This document shows positions 25,638-38,300 of a DNA stretch of 64,000 nucleotides, piece after piece. Both the position numbers and the translations under genes were made by a program. The notes below the pieces were generated by a model. The model worked only from the letters and a program-made list of their open reading frames with translations. It was not told the DNA's origin and did not search any database. The DNA lies in contig CM053325.1 of assembly GCA_028583605.1 (NCBI GenBank), positions 41,095,435-41,159,434 on the forward strand. The letters run 5' to 3'. Positions within the stretch are counted from its first letter, which is position 1; the number at the start of each line of letters is the position of its first letter. The DNA comes from Dastarcus helophoroides. Lineage: Eukaryota > Arthropoda > Insecta > Coleoptera > Bothrideridae.

Positions 25638-27075
25638 GGTCTCTCATATTTTTTTCAAATACTTTAATGCTGTTAGTATCTTTAAGATTTTGAGAAAGAA
25701 GATTGTACTAATTGATACCTTTATAAAACAAGCTATTTATTGTGGCATTTTTTAGAGTTGCTGGAATATAAAAGTTAAAGGCAGACCTAGTTGAATAGAG
25801 GTGTCCTTCATTTACTACAGTAAACTGATTTTATAAATATTCTGGTAATGCATCATTTTTCATTTTGTGAATAAATATCATTGTTTGGACAAAATGGTAC
25901 TTTTCAATCTTAATCCAGTTCAACAAATTTAGTATAGTCTGAATACTAGTGTATCTATGGCATTTTAATATTATTCTCATTGCTTTATTTTGAAACTTGT
26001 GTAATCTATCAAAATTTGTGCAAGTAACATATTGTTACGGGCTTTATCGGTTCGAATTGATTAACACATTAAATAATACACAAAATAAACTCGGATTACT
26101 ACAACTGAACAATAACTCACTTATGTATTTCTAACTACTAACTCACTAACTACACTGACTCTAACTGACTCGAGAGAGAGAGAGCTGGCCGCTTTATAGA
26201 GTTTTGGCCTCCAGGTTCTAGAACAATTCGGCAGATAAGGCTTATCGTTTGCCGAAATTTCGGGAACGCTTATCTACCGTTTGCTTCGTTATCGCGGCCT
26301 CTTTTTCCTTATCAGACCTTTCTAGAAATTTTTCTTACGCATTAAATTCTACAATTTACATTTCGTTACAATATAATACAGAGCAGCAATAAGTAAAGTG
26401 AAGCAATATCAAAGTATTGTGAACCATTAATCTAGTCGAAGTTGTTAGATAGGGAGTTACTCGGCCTAGAAATCCATTTTTTTTTGCCAATTTTCTTTGA
26501 AATATAATCTATATGACTTGTAAACCTTAGTTTTCTGTCAATTGTAAAATCTAGATATTTTATTTGGTCTACATTTTGATCATTTATTTCAATTTTTAAA
26601 TTTAATTCGTTAAATATATTGTACCAGTAATTGTTACCTATAAATATCCATTTGGATTTCAGTTCATTTGCATTTATTTATTTATTACATTTAAATTTAT
26701 TTGTAAACAATTTAAGTTCCTCATTCATAGTAGATATTAATTTATTAAAATCATCAAGAGCATAGTATATTAGGGAATCATCTGCAAAGAGATAAATGCC
26801 ACATTTTTTTAGGACATTTACTATATCATTCATATATAACATAAATAATAGCGGCCCTAATACACGTCCTTGAGGAACTCTAAAATTATTTATTTCCAAT
26901 GAAGATGCAGTATATTTTATTTTGGTACATTGATAGCGATTAGAAAGGTAACTCTTAAACCATTTTAACACATTTTCTTTAAATCCATATTTTTTAAATT
27001 TCAGTAACAAAATATCTCGATCTATAGTATCAAATGCTCCTTTTAGATCAATGAAAACTGCACATACTCCAAAGT
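25638..27075 (-). pseudogene. Non-LTR retrotransposon reverse transcriptase, interrupted
   Basis: The best frame (26678-27075, minus) shows RT motifs in order: FIDLKGAFDTID (motif A with the catalytic Asp), VPQGRVLGPLLF (motif B), then FADDSLIY (motif C, the catalytic FADD box). This is the pattern of Jockey/CR1-like LINEs. The C-terminal part continues leftward to about 26375, is interrupted by a solo LTR (26033-26370), and resumes at about 26028 with conserved RT tail words such as FQNKAMRIIL, ending near 25638. Several stops and frameshifts occur. The 5' end (ORF1, endonuclease) is missing, as with normal 5' truncation. Confidence 0.8.
26033..26370 (-). mobile_element. Solo LTR of a gypsy-type element, copy 1
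   Basis: A 338-bp LTR lies on the minus strand, beginning TGTAACGAAATG and ending CCCGTAACA. It is flanked by the 4-bp target duplication ATAT (26029-26032 and 26371-26374). The same family lies in the opposite orientation at 56768-57104, sharing the segments GGCCGCGATA, GATAAGCG, AAATTTCGGCAAACGATA and AAGCCTTATCTGC. It has no internal region, so it probably formed by LTR-LTR recombination. It sits inside the RT pseudogene, so it is younger than that element. Confidence 0.85.
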
Positions 27076-27159
27076 ATCAACTATTATCAAAAAGATGTAC
27101 AGCTTCCATTTCAATTTTTTTCCAATCTAGAAAATTAAAGGCCGCATTAATTATAATTA

Positions 27160-27720
27160 CTAGATTATGTACCAAGATATTTTTTTTAAATATAGTCTAC
27201 TTGCAAAGACGATGGATAGATGGATATGAGCCGTCCGTTTAAATAAGGATAGAGTGTCAACGTGCCAAGCTGGACCGCAAAGGAATTTGCTCTCTCCAAA
27301 TGTCTCATGAATGTTGCACTTGGGAGGATCCGATATACCAGTTATTGCGAGCATTTCCCATGAAATTACTTTGTGCTTGTAAAAAACAAAGTCACCAACT
27401 AGCAGCGCGTGCTCTACTGTTTCGAGAGAATCTGTTAAACTCTCATCATCAATTAGACGAATCGCTTTTCTTTTATTTAAATCCAAAAAAGCCAAAGTTT
27501 GCTTTGCGACTGAACTTTAAACATGGAAACAGTATTCTAGTGTTAACCTAATTTGAGCTATGCAGGGAGTGAGTTGATGAGATGTGAAGTACTTTTTGGC
27601 AGGCAGTGGCGCGCACATGACCGTTTCAAAACTTTGACTACTTTCATATGAAGATCTTATTGTCCATGAGGATGTTGATTGCACTATTCCTTGATTGCTT
27701 CTCAAAGAAAACATCAACCT
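27160..27720 (-). pseudogene. Second non-LTR RT fragment (C-terminal part)
   Basis: Minus-strand frames at 27517-27717 and 27160-27495 carry the RT-tail words SHQLTPCIAQIRLTLEYCFHV, then a stop, then RKAIRLIDDESLTDSLETVEH and a VGDF.F.YKH segment. These are typical of the region after the polymerase domain in Jockey/CR1-type LINEs. The sequence does not continue the 25.6-27.1 kb element in a collinear way, since it repeats the C-terminal part, so it is a separate truncated insertion. Confidence 0.6.
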
Positions 27721-27729
27721 GTCTTATTA

Positions 27730-29985
27730 AGACATCGAAGTCAACAAGATTTTTGTTTCTCTATTTCAGACATTATTGAAATGCCGTTTAATCATCTATA
27801 CTTGCTGTTCACTTAGCCCATCTGAAGCAGCGGAAGATAAAGTTTTGTTGAAGAAAAAGGATAAACCCAGGCTACTATCATCTGGGTAGCTATGCACACT
27901 GTTTAGCAAGGAGTGAGACAGTGCGATACCTTGGTAACAAGGAGCGATTTAGACTATGTAATGTTAAATTATACCATGGGGGGCACATTTTCAGTTAAAA
28001 AAATTTTTATTTTCCCTTTCTCGTCACTAGGAGGCACCATGTTAACGAGTTTTTTTTTTTAAAGGATGCCATATTTTTATTGCATATTTAAATTCCTTTT
28101 AACGTTTTCTTTAACTTTTATTAGGACAGCTATCAACCTAAGACCCACAGTTTCTTCAAAATTAAATATTTTCTGAATGAAACACAAAATTGATAGGCAG
28201 TAAAATAAAAGTCAAAAAGGACTAACTGGTTCATATTTTTAAATTTGTGCCTTAGCAGGTAAACGATATTTATATTTTTTGGTGAATGAAGTTCCTCTTC
28301 TTCTTCAGGTAATAATTTACACTTTCAGTAAGGTTGCGCTCTTGCCCTTAACAGTAACAGTAACGCAATTTTTTAAATATGATGTTTTCTCACGTTTGGA
28401 AGGCACGGTCATATTAGGTGGCCAGTAGTTGCAAACCAAAATTATACATGTATGTGCTAAAACTAAAAGCGATAGTTAATTTTACATTAATCAAGAAATA
28501 TGAATAGTATGCATTAGACAATACAACACTCTTTGAACATATTGTAAAGTGTGTTATTAATTTGTTTTCATTTTTTGCCTAATAGTAATAAAAATAACCT
28601 TTATTTATTTAATAACCAATTTTAAATTTATATCAGGAAATATTTTATTTTACTGCATTAACCACAAAAGTCTCATATCATATACCATCAACGATGCCCT
28701 GAAGAATCTGTTATTAAAGAAATTGTTTATCAAGAAGAGACCCAGTCGAAGTCCATAAAATGTTAACTTGAGGGGAAAAGATCAGTGACAGACTCTGTTC
28801 AAGACTTATGAGATATTCAATGCCGTAATTCGAGAACCACCCTATTTCTCCATAGCTGAGTTTCAGACATAACATATGCCAGGAGATTCTCAGTTAAACG
28901 TTGGTTATTGTCTGAAACCGTAGTGCTTCTAGATGATGAGGTCTTCTTTTGGTTATCAAAAATATTGTGGGGAATAGATCATGGTTTTTTGGTTAGATTT
29001 ACTACTAACATTTTCATGAAAGGGGGTTTATGGGCTTTCTGAAATTTTGAAAGAGATCCATGCCTATGTAAGGGTTAAGAAACTTCTTTCTAGTGAAAGT
29101 GTTAATTTAAAGTCTTAATTCAGAATTTGAGGGAAAACAAGCCATTTGAAATTTGAACTTGGAGTTTTAAAAAATGAACAGAGTTGGAAAAATCAGTTTA
29201 AAGTTAGCGTGAATATTTATGAAGAAGTTTAATATAAACAATCCATGTAAGCGTGGGATTTTGAGAAAATACATTGATGTTTATAAAAAAAAAATGAGTT
29301 TAACTTTAAAATTTTAGGAAGAAAATCAAAAACTCGATAAGTTAAAATAAGATAGGGCCAAATTTTATAAGAAATCAAAATCTCTAAAAAGAGTGGAAAT
29401 CTTAATATTAAGGTTGAAAATTTACAAGACAAAAAGTATAAATTCGAAACTCATAAGTTGTAAAAAAAATGGAAAATTGAGAAAAGTTAGATTTGCAAGG
29501 AATGAAATTTTTAAATATACTTGATATATTTCTAAAAATTACTTTGCCAGCTTTAAATGGATAGGTTTGCACTTTAAAAGTATTTGTTTTAATTTTGACA
29601 TTGAAAACAATAAAATTTAAATTTTGAATTATTCACACTCTAGAAATATATTTTATTTTATAAAACGCAGTGAATTTCTTTTCTTCATAAACAACGGCAA
29701 TGCCGAATAACAAGCATAAACAACATACCACACACAAGAATGACAGATAAACAGCGTCGGGGCGAATGTTACCAAAAATATTTAAGGAAATATAAGATGT
29801 TAATTAGTTTTAGTTTGTTGAAATATTTATATAAACATCGCACCTTTTCTGAATTAAGAATTTTTGCAGGTTAGTTGGGTGATTTTGATAGGGGAAAAAC
29901 TTATGGTTTCGCGTCTCCATCACGCCAATTTGCGTTACCAACATATCCTAATGTTAATCGTATTAATAAGACGTTTAATAGAATT
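27730..29985. other. AT-rich spacer, no gene recognised
   Basis: Short AT-rich frames only. Nothing repeat-like could be established by eye. Confidence 0.3.
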
Positions 29986-29989
29986 TAAA

Positions 29990-30090
29990 AAAATCGTGAA
30001 AGATACCGGGGTTTGAACTTGCGACCTATCAGCTTATCAAGCAAATTTCGTCGCCTAGCTCATTGCGCTATACTGCCTGTTGACAACAAT
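29990..30090 (-). repeat. tRNA-derived SINE head
   Basis: Read on the minus strand, an A-box-like stretch (TAGCGCAATGAG, 30059-30070) is followed about 40 bases later by a good B box (AGTTCAAACCC, 30009-30019), and the element runs into an A/T-rich tail. This fits a Pol III-transcribed, tRNA-derived SINE or a tRNA pseudogene; I could not fold a convincing acceptor stem. Confidence 0.45.
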
Positions 30091-30479
30091 ATAAATTTTA
30101 ATAGGTCCTAAGGGTGTTGGGGTGCAATAGTTCCTAATTAATTTGAAAATAAATTCTCACTTCTGTTAGCAGTCCTCATGACTACCTATTTTTTGAAGTG
30201 AAAACTTTTTTAGGCGCGTTAAACAACTAAAGATAGGAAACAGACGAATGGTTTCGCGTTACCAAAAAACGCCACTTTGAACTACTTGCCAGATAAACTA
30301 ACCCTACCCCTGAATTTAAATTAAATATGCTAAAATGTGCATACTTTAATCGTTTAAATTGTGTTTTTCGAGTTTTTTGACGACTTTTGAAATTGACCCC
30401 TGATTACGGAACATGTTGGTTTACCGAGATGAGACCGTAATTCAAAAATATGAAAGTGTTTTTCGAATGACTGCATAAT

Positions 30480-30558
30480 TTCGGTAATCCAGCACCCCGC
30501 TAATCCGAACCTCGCTTATCCGAACCTCTCTAATCCGTCACCCCGCTAATCCGAAAAA
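30480..30558. repeat. Tandem CTAATCCGAAC repeat, pogo/Tigger-like end
   Basis: Four imperfect units of 16-18 bases, each around CGCTAATCCGAAC, follow one another. Clustered TAATCCGAAC words occur near the ends of pogo/Tigger-type elements, so this is probably one end of such an element. A broken minus-strand frame at about 31100-31480 could be remains of its transposase, but I could not confirm that. Confidence 0.35.
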
Positions 30559-30559
30559 A

Positions 30560-31707
30560 AATATATTGAAAGTAAATTTCTTTGAAATATCTTGAAATTT
30601 GCTATGCAAATATAAAATTTGGATAATATGACAGGTTTTTTAATATGCGGTAACCCAAAACAGACAAAATCAAAGACTAGATTGTATATAGTACAAATGT
30701 AAAAGATATAAAAACCAAAATTAATAATTTTAATTTACAAATTAGTAAAATTAAAAAAACCTGTTATATCATGATTTTAAGTTTTCACTTCTGTTGGCAG
30801 TCGCCATACCTACCCAAATAATTTTTTTTAGTCGACAAAAATATTTTGAAGTATTACATTTTTCCACTAAATTTAATATCATGCTACGTAAGCTCTAACT
30901 AATAACATTTTTTGCATCTGCGCACCCCCTGTCAAAAACTTATCGGCCGCCACTGTATTAATTAAAGAATATTTTATTTTAATCCTTATCAATGCCACAC
31001 TGCACTTTGATTTTAATTACCTGATATTCTTCTGAAAAATAATAAAAGAACAAAATAGTCACTTCTTGAATGACGACCAGCTTCTAGAATTGATTCTATT
31101 ACTGCATGATCTGTGTCTGGTTATGCAATATCTTTACTTTGAATAACGGCATCTGATCATCCACCAGAATTATTGGTCTATTAAATGGACCTGGTTCCTG
31201 TTCTGTTTTATTAGTTTGGTGAATTGCGTTATCTTCTGCAGAGTTTTGATTGTTTAATGAATTGTCAACTAAAAGCTATGAGATGTTATTGTTTCAGCAA
31301 TTTTACGTGTAAACATTCTCCTTAATATTCTCAATGGAATCCCCTACCTACGAGATATTTCCTTTAGTTCAAGATTGCACATTTCATCAGAAACTGATAT
31401 TTAGGTGCCTTGCGTCTGTTCAGCACGTGAAAGACCTTCGATCTTTTTCATAGATTTACGAAACATTCTTAAAATTTGGTTAAAGGCCATGCAAGGTTCA
31501 GCACAAAATATATTAATTAAAGGGCATCTGTACTCAAAAAAGTAAAGGCATCCATATTTTTTCAGTAGGGATAAATGCCTACCTTTTTAAAAGAAAACAG
31601 CGTGAGTAAAATTTCAAAATTCCAAGCTGTTAGTGATATTTAAACCATATTCTTACAAACAACAAGAAAATAATATTAAATTATTTTGTAAAATAAAAAG
31701 TTGCACG
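30560..31707. other. Spacer left of the gypsy element
   Basis: AT-rich. A minus-strand stretch at 31100-31480 is unusually open between stops (words such as GIPLRILRRMF), but it has no domain I recognise. The segment 31597-31707 matters because parts of it reappear at 37624-37750, in front of the middle LTR. Confidence 0.3.
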
Positions 31708-32054
31708 TGTAATATACCTACCCTACCCACTTGGGTCCAGATCCTTCTAAGTACCAAAGTTGTTACAGCTGTTTCATCTAAATTACTTATTCTTATTGTG
31801 TGTTAGACGTTTCCGCCACTTGTAAGATCTAACTAAAGAATAGGCGGAAACCCCGTTGCGAAAAAGGACCAGGGTGTAAAATGTATGTAATGTATTTAGA
31901 ATTAGAATAGTCAGTCTGGTCAAACCTTTGTTAGAAGTAAGTTTATTATAAGGATCATTTAAAAGTATTAATATATTAAAGTACACAAAATCAATCTCTT
32001 TAATTATATTTACTATGTCACGTCCGAGGTATCTACGACAGAAAATCCATTACA
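31708..32054 (+). repeat. Gypsy LTR 1
   Basis: Begins TGTAAT and ends ATTACA, 347 bp. No difference from LTR 2 was seen by eye. The minus-strand open frame across it is fortuitous and recurs in all three LTRs. Confidence 0.9.
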
Positions 32055-32062
32055 AAAAAGAG

Positions 32063-32080
32063 TGGTGTCAGAAGCGCTGG
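32063..32080 (+). other. Primer binding site
   Basis: TGGTGTCAGAAGCGCTGG starts 8 bases after the LTR. The first 12 bases complement the 3' end of leucine tRNAs (…CTTCTGACACCA), so tRNA-Leu is the likely primer. The same site occurs at 38106 in the second copy. Confidence 0.6.
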
Positions 32081-32257
32081 ATTTTCTAAATATCTACAAA
32101 TCTCCAATCGTGTACCCACATCGATTCCAAATTTACTACTCTACCAATTCTACTACAAGGATCGAACAACATTTAAGAAGAATACACCTGTTCAACAAAC
32201 TGTAAGTTGAATTTTTATTTACACGAATTCTCTGTCATCATTGTCGTCGACTTCACC

Positions 32258-33331
32258 ATGGCAACAGCTTCAACTGAAAATAGTGCTAGTGCAAGTGATT
32301 TAAACGATATCATTTCAATAGAAATTGCTGAAAAAATGATTGAAAGATTTGACGGTAATGAGCTAAAACTGAATGAATTTTTGGACAACTGTGACGATGC
32401 TTTAAATTTAGTTAAACCCAGATTTAAACGAGCATTGTTTGCCATAATTAAGACTCGATTAACGGATCACGCTAGAGCCATTATTCGTAATAGAACATTT
32501 GAGAACTGGGAATCTTTGAAACAACATTTATTAAATGCCAATTTGGAGAGACGCACTGAAAGTCAAAGACAATTTGAACTTAGCGCATGTAAACAAAATC
32601 CAGGTGAAAATGTACTTTCCTTCTCTACAAAATTAGAAAATTGTTTTATTAACTTAGTAAGCACTATTGATCTTAAATTACCTAAAATCACTAGAGATAC
32701 CTTAATTGATATGTACAAGCAACAATCACTTGATGTTTTTATTAATGGTTTGGAAAAAGAATTAAACATTTTAGTAAAATCACAAAAACCGGAATCATTA
32801 GAAGAAGCTGTATCTATTGCATTAAGCGAAGAGCAACAAATTAAATCCAAAATCGAAATGGCAAAATATCAAAATTGAAGCCCATGTAATCATAAATTTT
32901 GCATTTACTGCAATAAATCAGGTCACAATAACTTTAACTCTAGAGTTGCAATTTCAAAAAATGAAGAAAATATTCGATTTAATTCAAATTCTCAGCAAAT
33001 CCCAAATAAATCTTGTAGAAAAAATTCTAATACCTATAACAATTATCCAAATTCAAATATTCAAAGCTCTAATGATATTAAAATTTGCAATTACTGTAAA
33101 AATAAGGGACACTTAATCCAAGAATGCAGGAAACGTCAATATAATGAAATGAGAAAAGCACAAAATCAAAATAATCCTTCAACTTCTAGAGGTAATATAG
33201 CTGGAATTCAAAGTGAACAAATTCAAAGTTTTCGGTATGAGCCTTGGACAACAGAATCCTTAGATTTACAAAATTTAGATCAGCTAACGTTTCCTTCATT
33301 AAAACAGGTTCTCCTTTTTATGTTAATTTAG
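32258..33331 (+). pseudogene. gag: Gypsy Gag, copy A
   Basis: The ATG at 32258 has a good context (CACCATGG); the frame is open upstream, but only through non-ATG codons. The capsid-like region is helical and charged (residues 1-207). A TGA at 32876-32878 interrupts it. In the same frame, two nucleocapsid zinc-knuckle motifs follow: CIYCNKSGHN (its last cysteine replaced by serine) and CNYCKNKGHLIQEC (complete CCHC). The frame ends at 33331, overlapping the pol frame, which is shifted by -1, as usual in gypsy elements. Gag packages the RNA and forms the particle. The internal stop would prevent full-length Gag. Confidence 0.85.
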
Positions 33332-36300
33332 AGTCCCACCAATTTAATTATCAATCTATCACTTTCATGATTGACTCCGGTGCGGACATTTCTTTAATAA
33401 AATTAAAAAACCTAAAAAGCGATGTTCCATTTTTCAACGATACGATGTTTACTTTAAATGGTATAGATTAAGACATTAATAATAAAACAAAAACCTTAGG
33501 TTATTGCCACATTGAATTAAATGTTGGTAATAAATTATTGTTTCACACGTTACATATTGTTGATAATGATTTTCCTATTCCTTATGACGGAATCTTAGGA
33601 AATGATTTTCTTACTTCGCACAATTGTGACATTAGATGTAAAGATAAATTGTTAAGTATTGACAATGTAAATTATCTTGATCTATATCAATTGAAGAATA
33701 TTACTGCTACTAATTGTAATAATTCAAATTCTACTACATTTACTATTCCTGCTAATTCAAATAATTCGAATTCTACTATATTTACTAAATTAAACAAATC
33801 GAATTCTTATTTATCTCCTAATTCAAATAATTCTAACTCAACTACCTTTACTAATTCAAACTTTACTGATTCTAGCAATTCAAAGTGTACTATTTCTACC
33901 AATTTACGTAAATCAAATTTTCCAAGTTCTGCTATTTCTGCCAACTCAAATTGTTCCAAATCTACTATTTGTTCCAATTCATATAATTCGAATCCTACTA
34001 TTTCTGCTATGCCTACCAATTCAAATAATTCTACTGCTTCTTATTTCAAATTGATGAATTTGTCAAATATTGTAAAAACAAGATGCGAATAAGTTATTAA
34101 AATACATGTGGACAATCCCACAATAAAAGAAGGTATCGTTCCAAAATTATTATTAAAAGATGGTATATACTAATCTAATAGCATTGTGAGAGTTTTAAAT
34201 GATAATACAGCAATTACAACTATTTTGAACACAACGGATAAACCAATAAAAATTAATAAAATTTCTATTAAATTAGAATCCGTTGAGACAGACAGAGAAC
34301 ATATTGCCAATGTTAACGTTTGCACCAAGAATCAAAATTGCAATTCCAATCGATTAGAACTTTTAAAATCAAAATTACGAAGTGAACATTTAAACGAAGA
34401 AGAAAAACTTTCATTACTGAATATTTGCTATGAATTTAATCACATTTTTTATTTAGAGGGTGATGATTTAACCGCTTCTGATAAATTTGTACATGATATT
34501 CCTATTACTGCCAATATTCCAATTAACGCTAAAACTTATAGATATCCTCAGGTTCACAAAGAAGAAGTTAATAAACAAATAAAGAAAATGCTTGACCAAA
34601 ATATTATAGAACCATCGTGTTCCCCTTAGAATGCTCCTGTCTGGATAGTACCGAAAAAAGATGATGCTTCCGAAATAAAAAAATGGAGATTGGTTATAGA
34701 TTACCGGAAATTAAATAACATCAGAGTCGAAGATTTTTACCCGTTATCTAATATTACCGAAATATTAGATCAATTAGGCCGCTCTAAATATTTTACCACC
34801 TTAGACCTTACATCTGGATTCCATCAAATTACGCTTAATCCTGCCGATGCGCCTTAAACTGCGTTCAGCGTTCCATCAGGACATTATCAGTTTAATCGAA
34901 TGCCCTTCGGGTTAAAAAACGGTCCCCCTACCTTTCAAAGGGTTATGAACACAGTTTTAGCTGGTATTCAAAACTACCGCTGCTTTGTTTATTTAGATGA
35001 CATTGTTGTACATGCTGACTCTCTGGAAACTCATAACAAACGGTTAAAGGAAGTATTTCAAAGCATTTCTGCTTTTAATTTTAAAATACAGTCGAATAAA
35101 TGTGAATTTCTTAGAAAAGAAGTTATGTACTTAGGTCATCTTATCACAGACAAAGGTGTTTTACCAGATCCGAAAAAGGCACAAGCTGTAAGTAATTTTC
35201 CAGTTCCTAAATCTCAACATGACAATAAATCCTTCTTAGGTCTGATCGGATATTATAGACGATTCATCAAAGATTTTAGCAAACTTACTCAACCTTTAAC
35301 AAAATTATTAAAAAAAGATACTAAATTTCTATGGACAAGTTTAGAGTAAAAAACTTTCAAAGATTTACGAAATTTGTTAATTTCTCCTCCAATTCTACAA
35401 TATCCAGATTTTAATAAGCCATTTATTTGATGCAAGTAAATATGCCATAGGTGCCATACTTTCACAAGGTCAACCCCCAAATGATTTACCTATAGCGTAT
35501 GCTAGCCATACTCTAAATAAAGCAGAAGGAAATTATTCCACTACCGAAAAAGAAATGCTTGCTATTGTCTGGAGTATAAAACACTTCAGACCTTACCTAT
35601 ACGGCAGAGAATTTGTAATTATGACTGATCATCGACCACTCACATGGTTATTTAACGTAAAAGACCCCGGTTCGCGTCTTATTAGATGGAGATTAGCTCT
35701 TGAAGAATATAAATACCAAATAATTTATAAACCAGGAAAGCATATTAATAATACTGATGCACTTAGTCGTAATCCAATAGATTGTGAAATGAAAATTATT
35801 GATTCAACTCAAATCATCTACAAAAGATTTTTAGAAATGCGAGACAAACTGATAATCACTAATAATAACATAAAAGAAATAAAATCCAGTTTAATAGATT
35901 CCAAAGAATGCCTAATTCTTCCTTTAGCGTCAGATTTAATATTCTATGATAAAATTCAAAAAGATTTTCAAAACAAATTTAATCATTTTTCTACTAACGC
36001 AAATACAAATTACAAAATTGGAGACATTGTAGATTTTCAAGAAAATAAACAAAAGATTTTATATCTAATAACTAAAGAATTTTATTGGGATTCAACTACT
36101 TACGAAAATTTATTTAATTGTCTTAAAAATTAAAAAAATTATTTACTCTTTTATAACGTTTCGATTATAAATTTGCCAAAACTTTGTTTGAGTTTCGACA
36201 AGATAAAATGGAATCAAGTAAGGATAGTGCTTGGATTTTTGTTTAAACAAACAAATATACAAATAAATATATGCCACAATGAATTAATTACTCCAAATTA

Positions 36301-37305
36301 TTCAGAAATAAATAAAATTTTAGAAGAAAACCATTCTCACCCAGTTAGTGGACATTCAGGGTTTCATCGCACTTTCAATAGAATGAAACAAAATTACAAA
36401 TGGAGTAATATGAAAAACGACATAAAAACATTCATCAAATTTTGTGAAATATGTCAAAAAAATAAATTAGTTCGTAAAAAGAACAGATGTCCTATGCAAT
36501 TAACTACCACATCCGAAAAACCTTTTGAAAAGATTTTTCTAGATATTGTTGGTCCACTACCATTAACTGTAAACGGAAATAAATACATTTTAACATTACA
36601 AGACGATCTATCTAGATTCTCACAAGCATATTTATTTGCAAATTCGGAATTCCAAATTACATTTTAACGGATCAAGGAAAAGATGTTAACTCCAACTTAT
36701 TAAAAGAAATTAGTAAACTTTTTAAAATCAAACAAATTAATACTAGCGCATATCATCCTCAAACAAACAGTGCTTTGGAACGCAGTCATTTAACCCTAGC
36801 TGATTACCTAAAACATTATATTAATAAAAATCAAGACGATTGGAACGAGTGGATCGACTTCGCTATGGTTTCATACAATACAACAGAACACACAACAATG
36901 AAATTTACGCCTTTTGAACTAATATTTGGAATTAAACCACAATTACCTTCTTCAATCTGTAAAGAGCCAACTTTTCAGTACACCTATGACGACTACTTAG
37001 ACGAATTAAAATTAAAATTACATTTTAGCCACAAATATGCTAAAGACAATTTAATAAAATCAAAAGAGAAAAATAAAGAAATCTACGATAAAAAGATTAA
37101 CAATCAGAAATTTTCTATTGGAGACAAAGTATATGTTCTAGACGAAACCTCTAAGCCGGGAACGTCAAAAAAGCTTTCACCCAATTATAATGGTCCTTAT
37201 GAGAAAATAGATATTAATTCCGAAACTAATTCCACAATAAAAGTAAAAAATAAACCTGTAATTTTTCATAATAATAGATTAAAATTAGCCTTTGTAACAG
37301 AATAA
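33244..37305 (+). pseudogene. pol: Gypsy Pol (PR-RT-RH-IN), copy A
   Basis: Domains in order: aspartic protease (IDSGADIS, about 33370), a long Asn/Ser-rich linker (33700-34060), RT with [25 protein letters not shown] and the catalytic YLDD box (about 34990), RNase H (TDHRPLTW, about 35625), and integrase with an HHCC-type zinc finger (36330-36460), first catalytic Asp in LDIVGPL, second in LTDQGKD, Glu in ALERSH, and a C-terminal GPY segment. Breaks: stops at 33469, 34090, 34171, 34627, 34855, 35347 and 36131; a frame change near 35430; and a frame change with apparent loss of sequence near 36650, between the first and second integrase motifs. No protein could be made. The stop at 33469 is absent from copy B. 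Confidence 0.88.
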
Positions 37306-37623
37306 TCAAGAACTTTAAGGTACCACTTTAATCTTTGGAAAAAAATTATAGATTTATATTTTATGAGAAACCTCAAAAAATTATATTGATCAAATCCAAG
37401 ATAATTCCTTGAATTTAGAATTAAAACAAATATTAAAAAGAATGTTTATCATATGAACTAAACAGTTGTAAGAGAACTAGATTTCGTAAAATCAATTACA
37501 TATTTTTCTTCACTTTCTTGAGCTTGAAATGTTATATTTTATAGAGAATTACAATTTTTTTTCTGTTCACCAATTGTTATAGTTTTTAATTAATATAATT
37601 GATTTGCTAACCTAACAGTATAT

Positions 37624-37750
37624 ACAGCGTGAGTAACAATTTCCAAACATTTTACCAAGCTGCTATTTCCGTTGATCTTTAATTACCATTATGATTTATT
37701 TAGGAAAAAATAATTATTCCATTATTCTTTGCCTTAACTGAAAGTGCAGG
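37624..37750 (+). other. Mosaic junction before the middle LTR
   Basis: This should equal the 3' untranslated and polypurine segment found before LTR 3 (43655-43784). Instead it mixes words from that segment (ATCTTTAATTAC, ATGATTTATTT, ATTATTCCAT) with words from the left flank of the whole element (ACAGCGTGAGTAA, CCAAGCTG, a TGCA-G end, as at 31597-31707). The purine tract GGAAGGAGG is not preserved. Confidence 0.7.
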
Positions 37751-38097
37751 TGTAATATACCTACCCTACCCACTTGGGTCCAGATCCTTCTAAGTACCAA
37801 AGTTGTTACAGCTGTTTCATCTAAATTACTTATTCTTATTGTGTGTTAGACGTTTCCGCCACTTGTAAGATCTAACTAAAGAATAGGCGGAAACCCCGTT
37901 GCGAAAAAGGACCAGGGTGTAAAATGTATGTAATGTATTTAGAATTAGAATAGTCAGTCTGGTCAAACCTTTGTTAGAAGTAAGTTTATTATAAGGATCA
38001 TTTAAAAGTATTAATATATTAAAGTACACAAAATCAATCTCTTTAATTATATTTACTATGTCACGTCCGAGGTATCTACGACAGAAAATCCATTACA
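37751..38097 (+). repeat. Gypsy LTR 2 (shared, middle)
   Basis: 347 bp with the same ends as LTR 1 and no differences from it that I can see. It serves as 3' LTR of copy A and 5' LTR of copy B. Confidence 0.9.
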
Positions 38098-38300
38098 AAA
38101 AAGAGTGGTGTCAGAAGCGCTGGATTTTCTAAATATCTACAAATCTCCAATCGTGTACCCACATCGATTCCAAATTTACTACTCTACCAATTCTACTACA
38201 AGGATCGAACAACATTTAAGAAGAATACACCTGTTCAACAAACTGTAAGTTGAATTTTTATTTACACGAATTCTCTGTCATCATTGTCGTCGACTTCACC

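Noticed and set aside
31783..31986. Minus-strand ORF of 67 codons, found three times
   Set aside because: It lies wholly inside each of the three gypsy LTRs and is antisense; the repetition is due to the LTR, not to a gene family.
33807..34019. Minus-strand ORF rich in Glu, Leu and Val
   Set aside because: Antisense shadow of the Asn/Ser-rich linker of gypsy Pol, repeated at 39848 for the same reason.
37306..37620. Envelope gene of the gypsy element
   Set aside because: Only about 440 bases lie between the integrase frame and the LTR, with no open frame; the element has no env.
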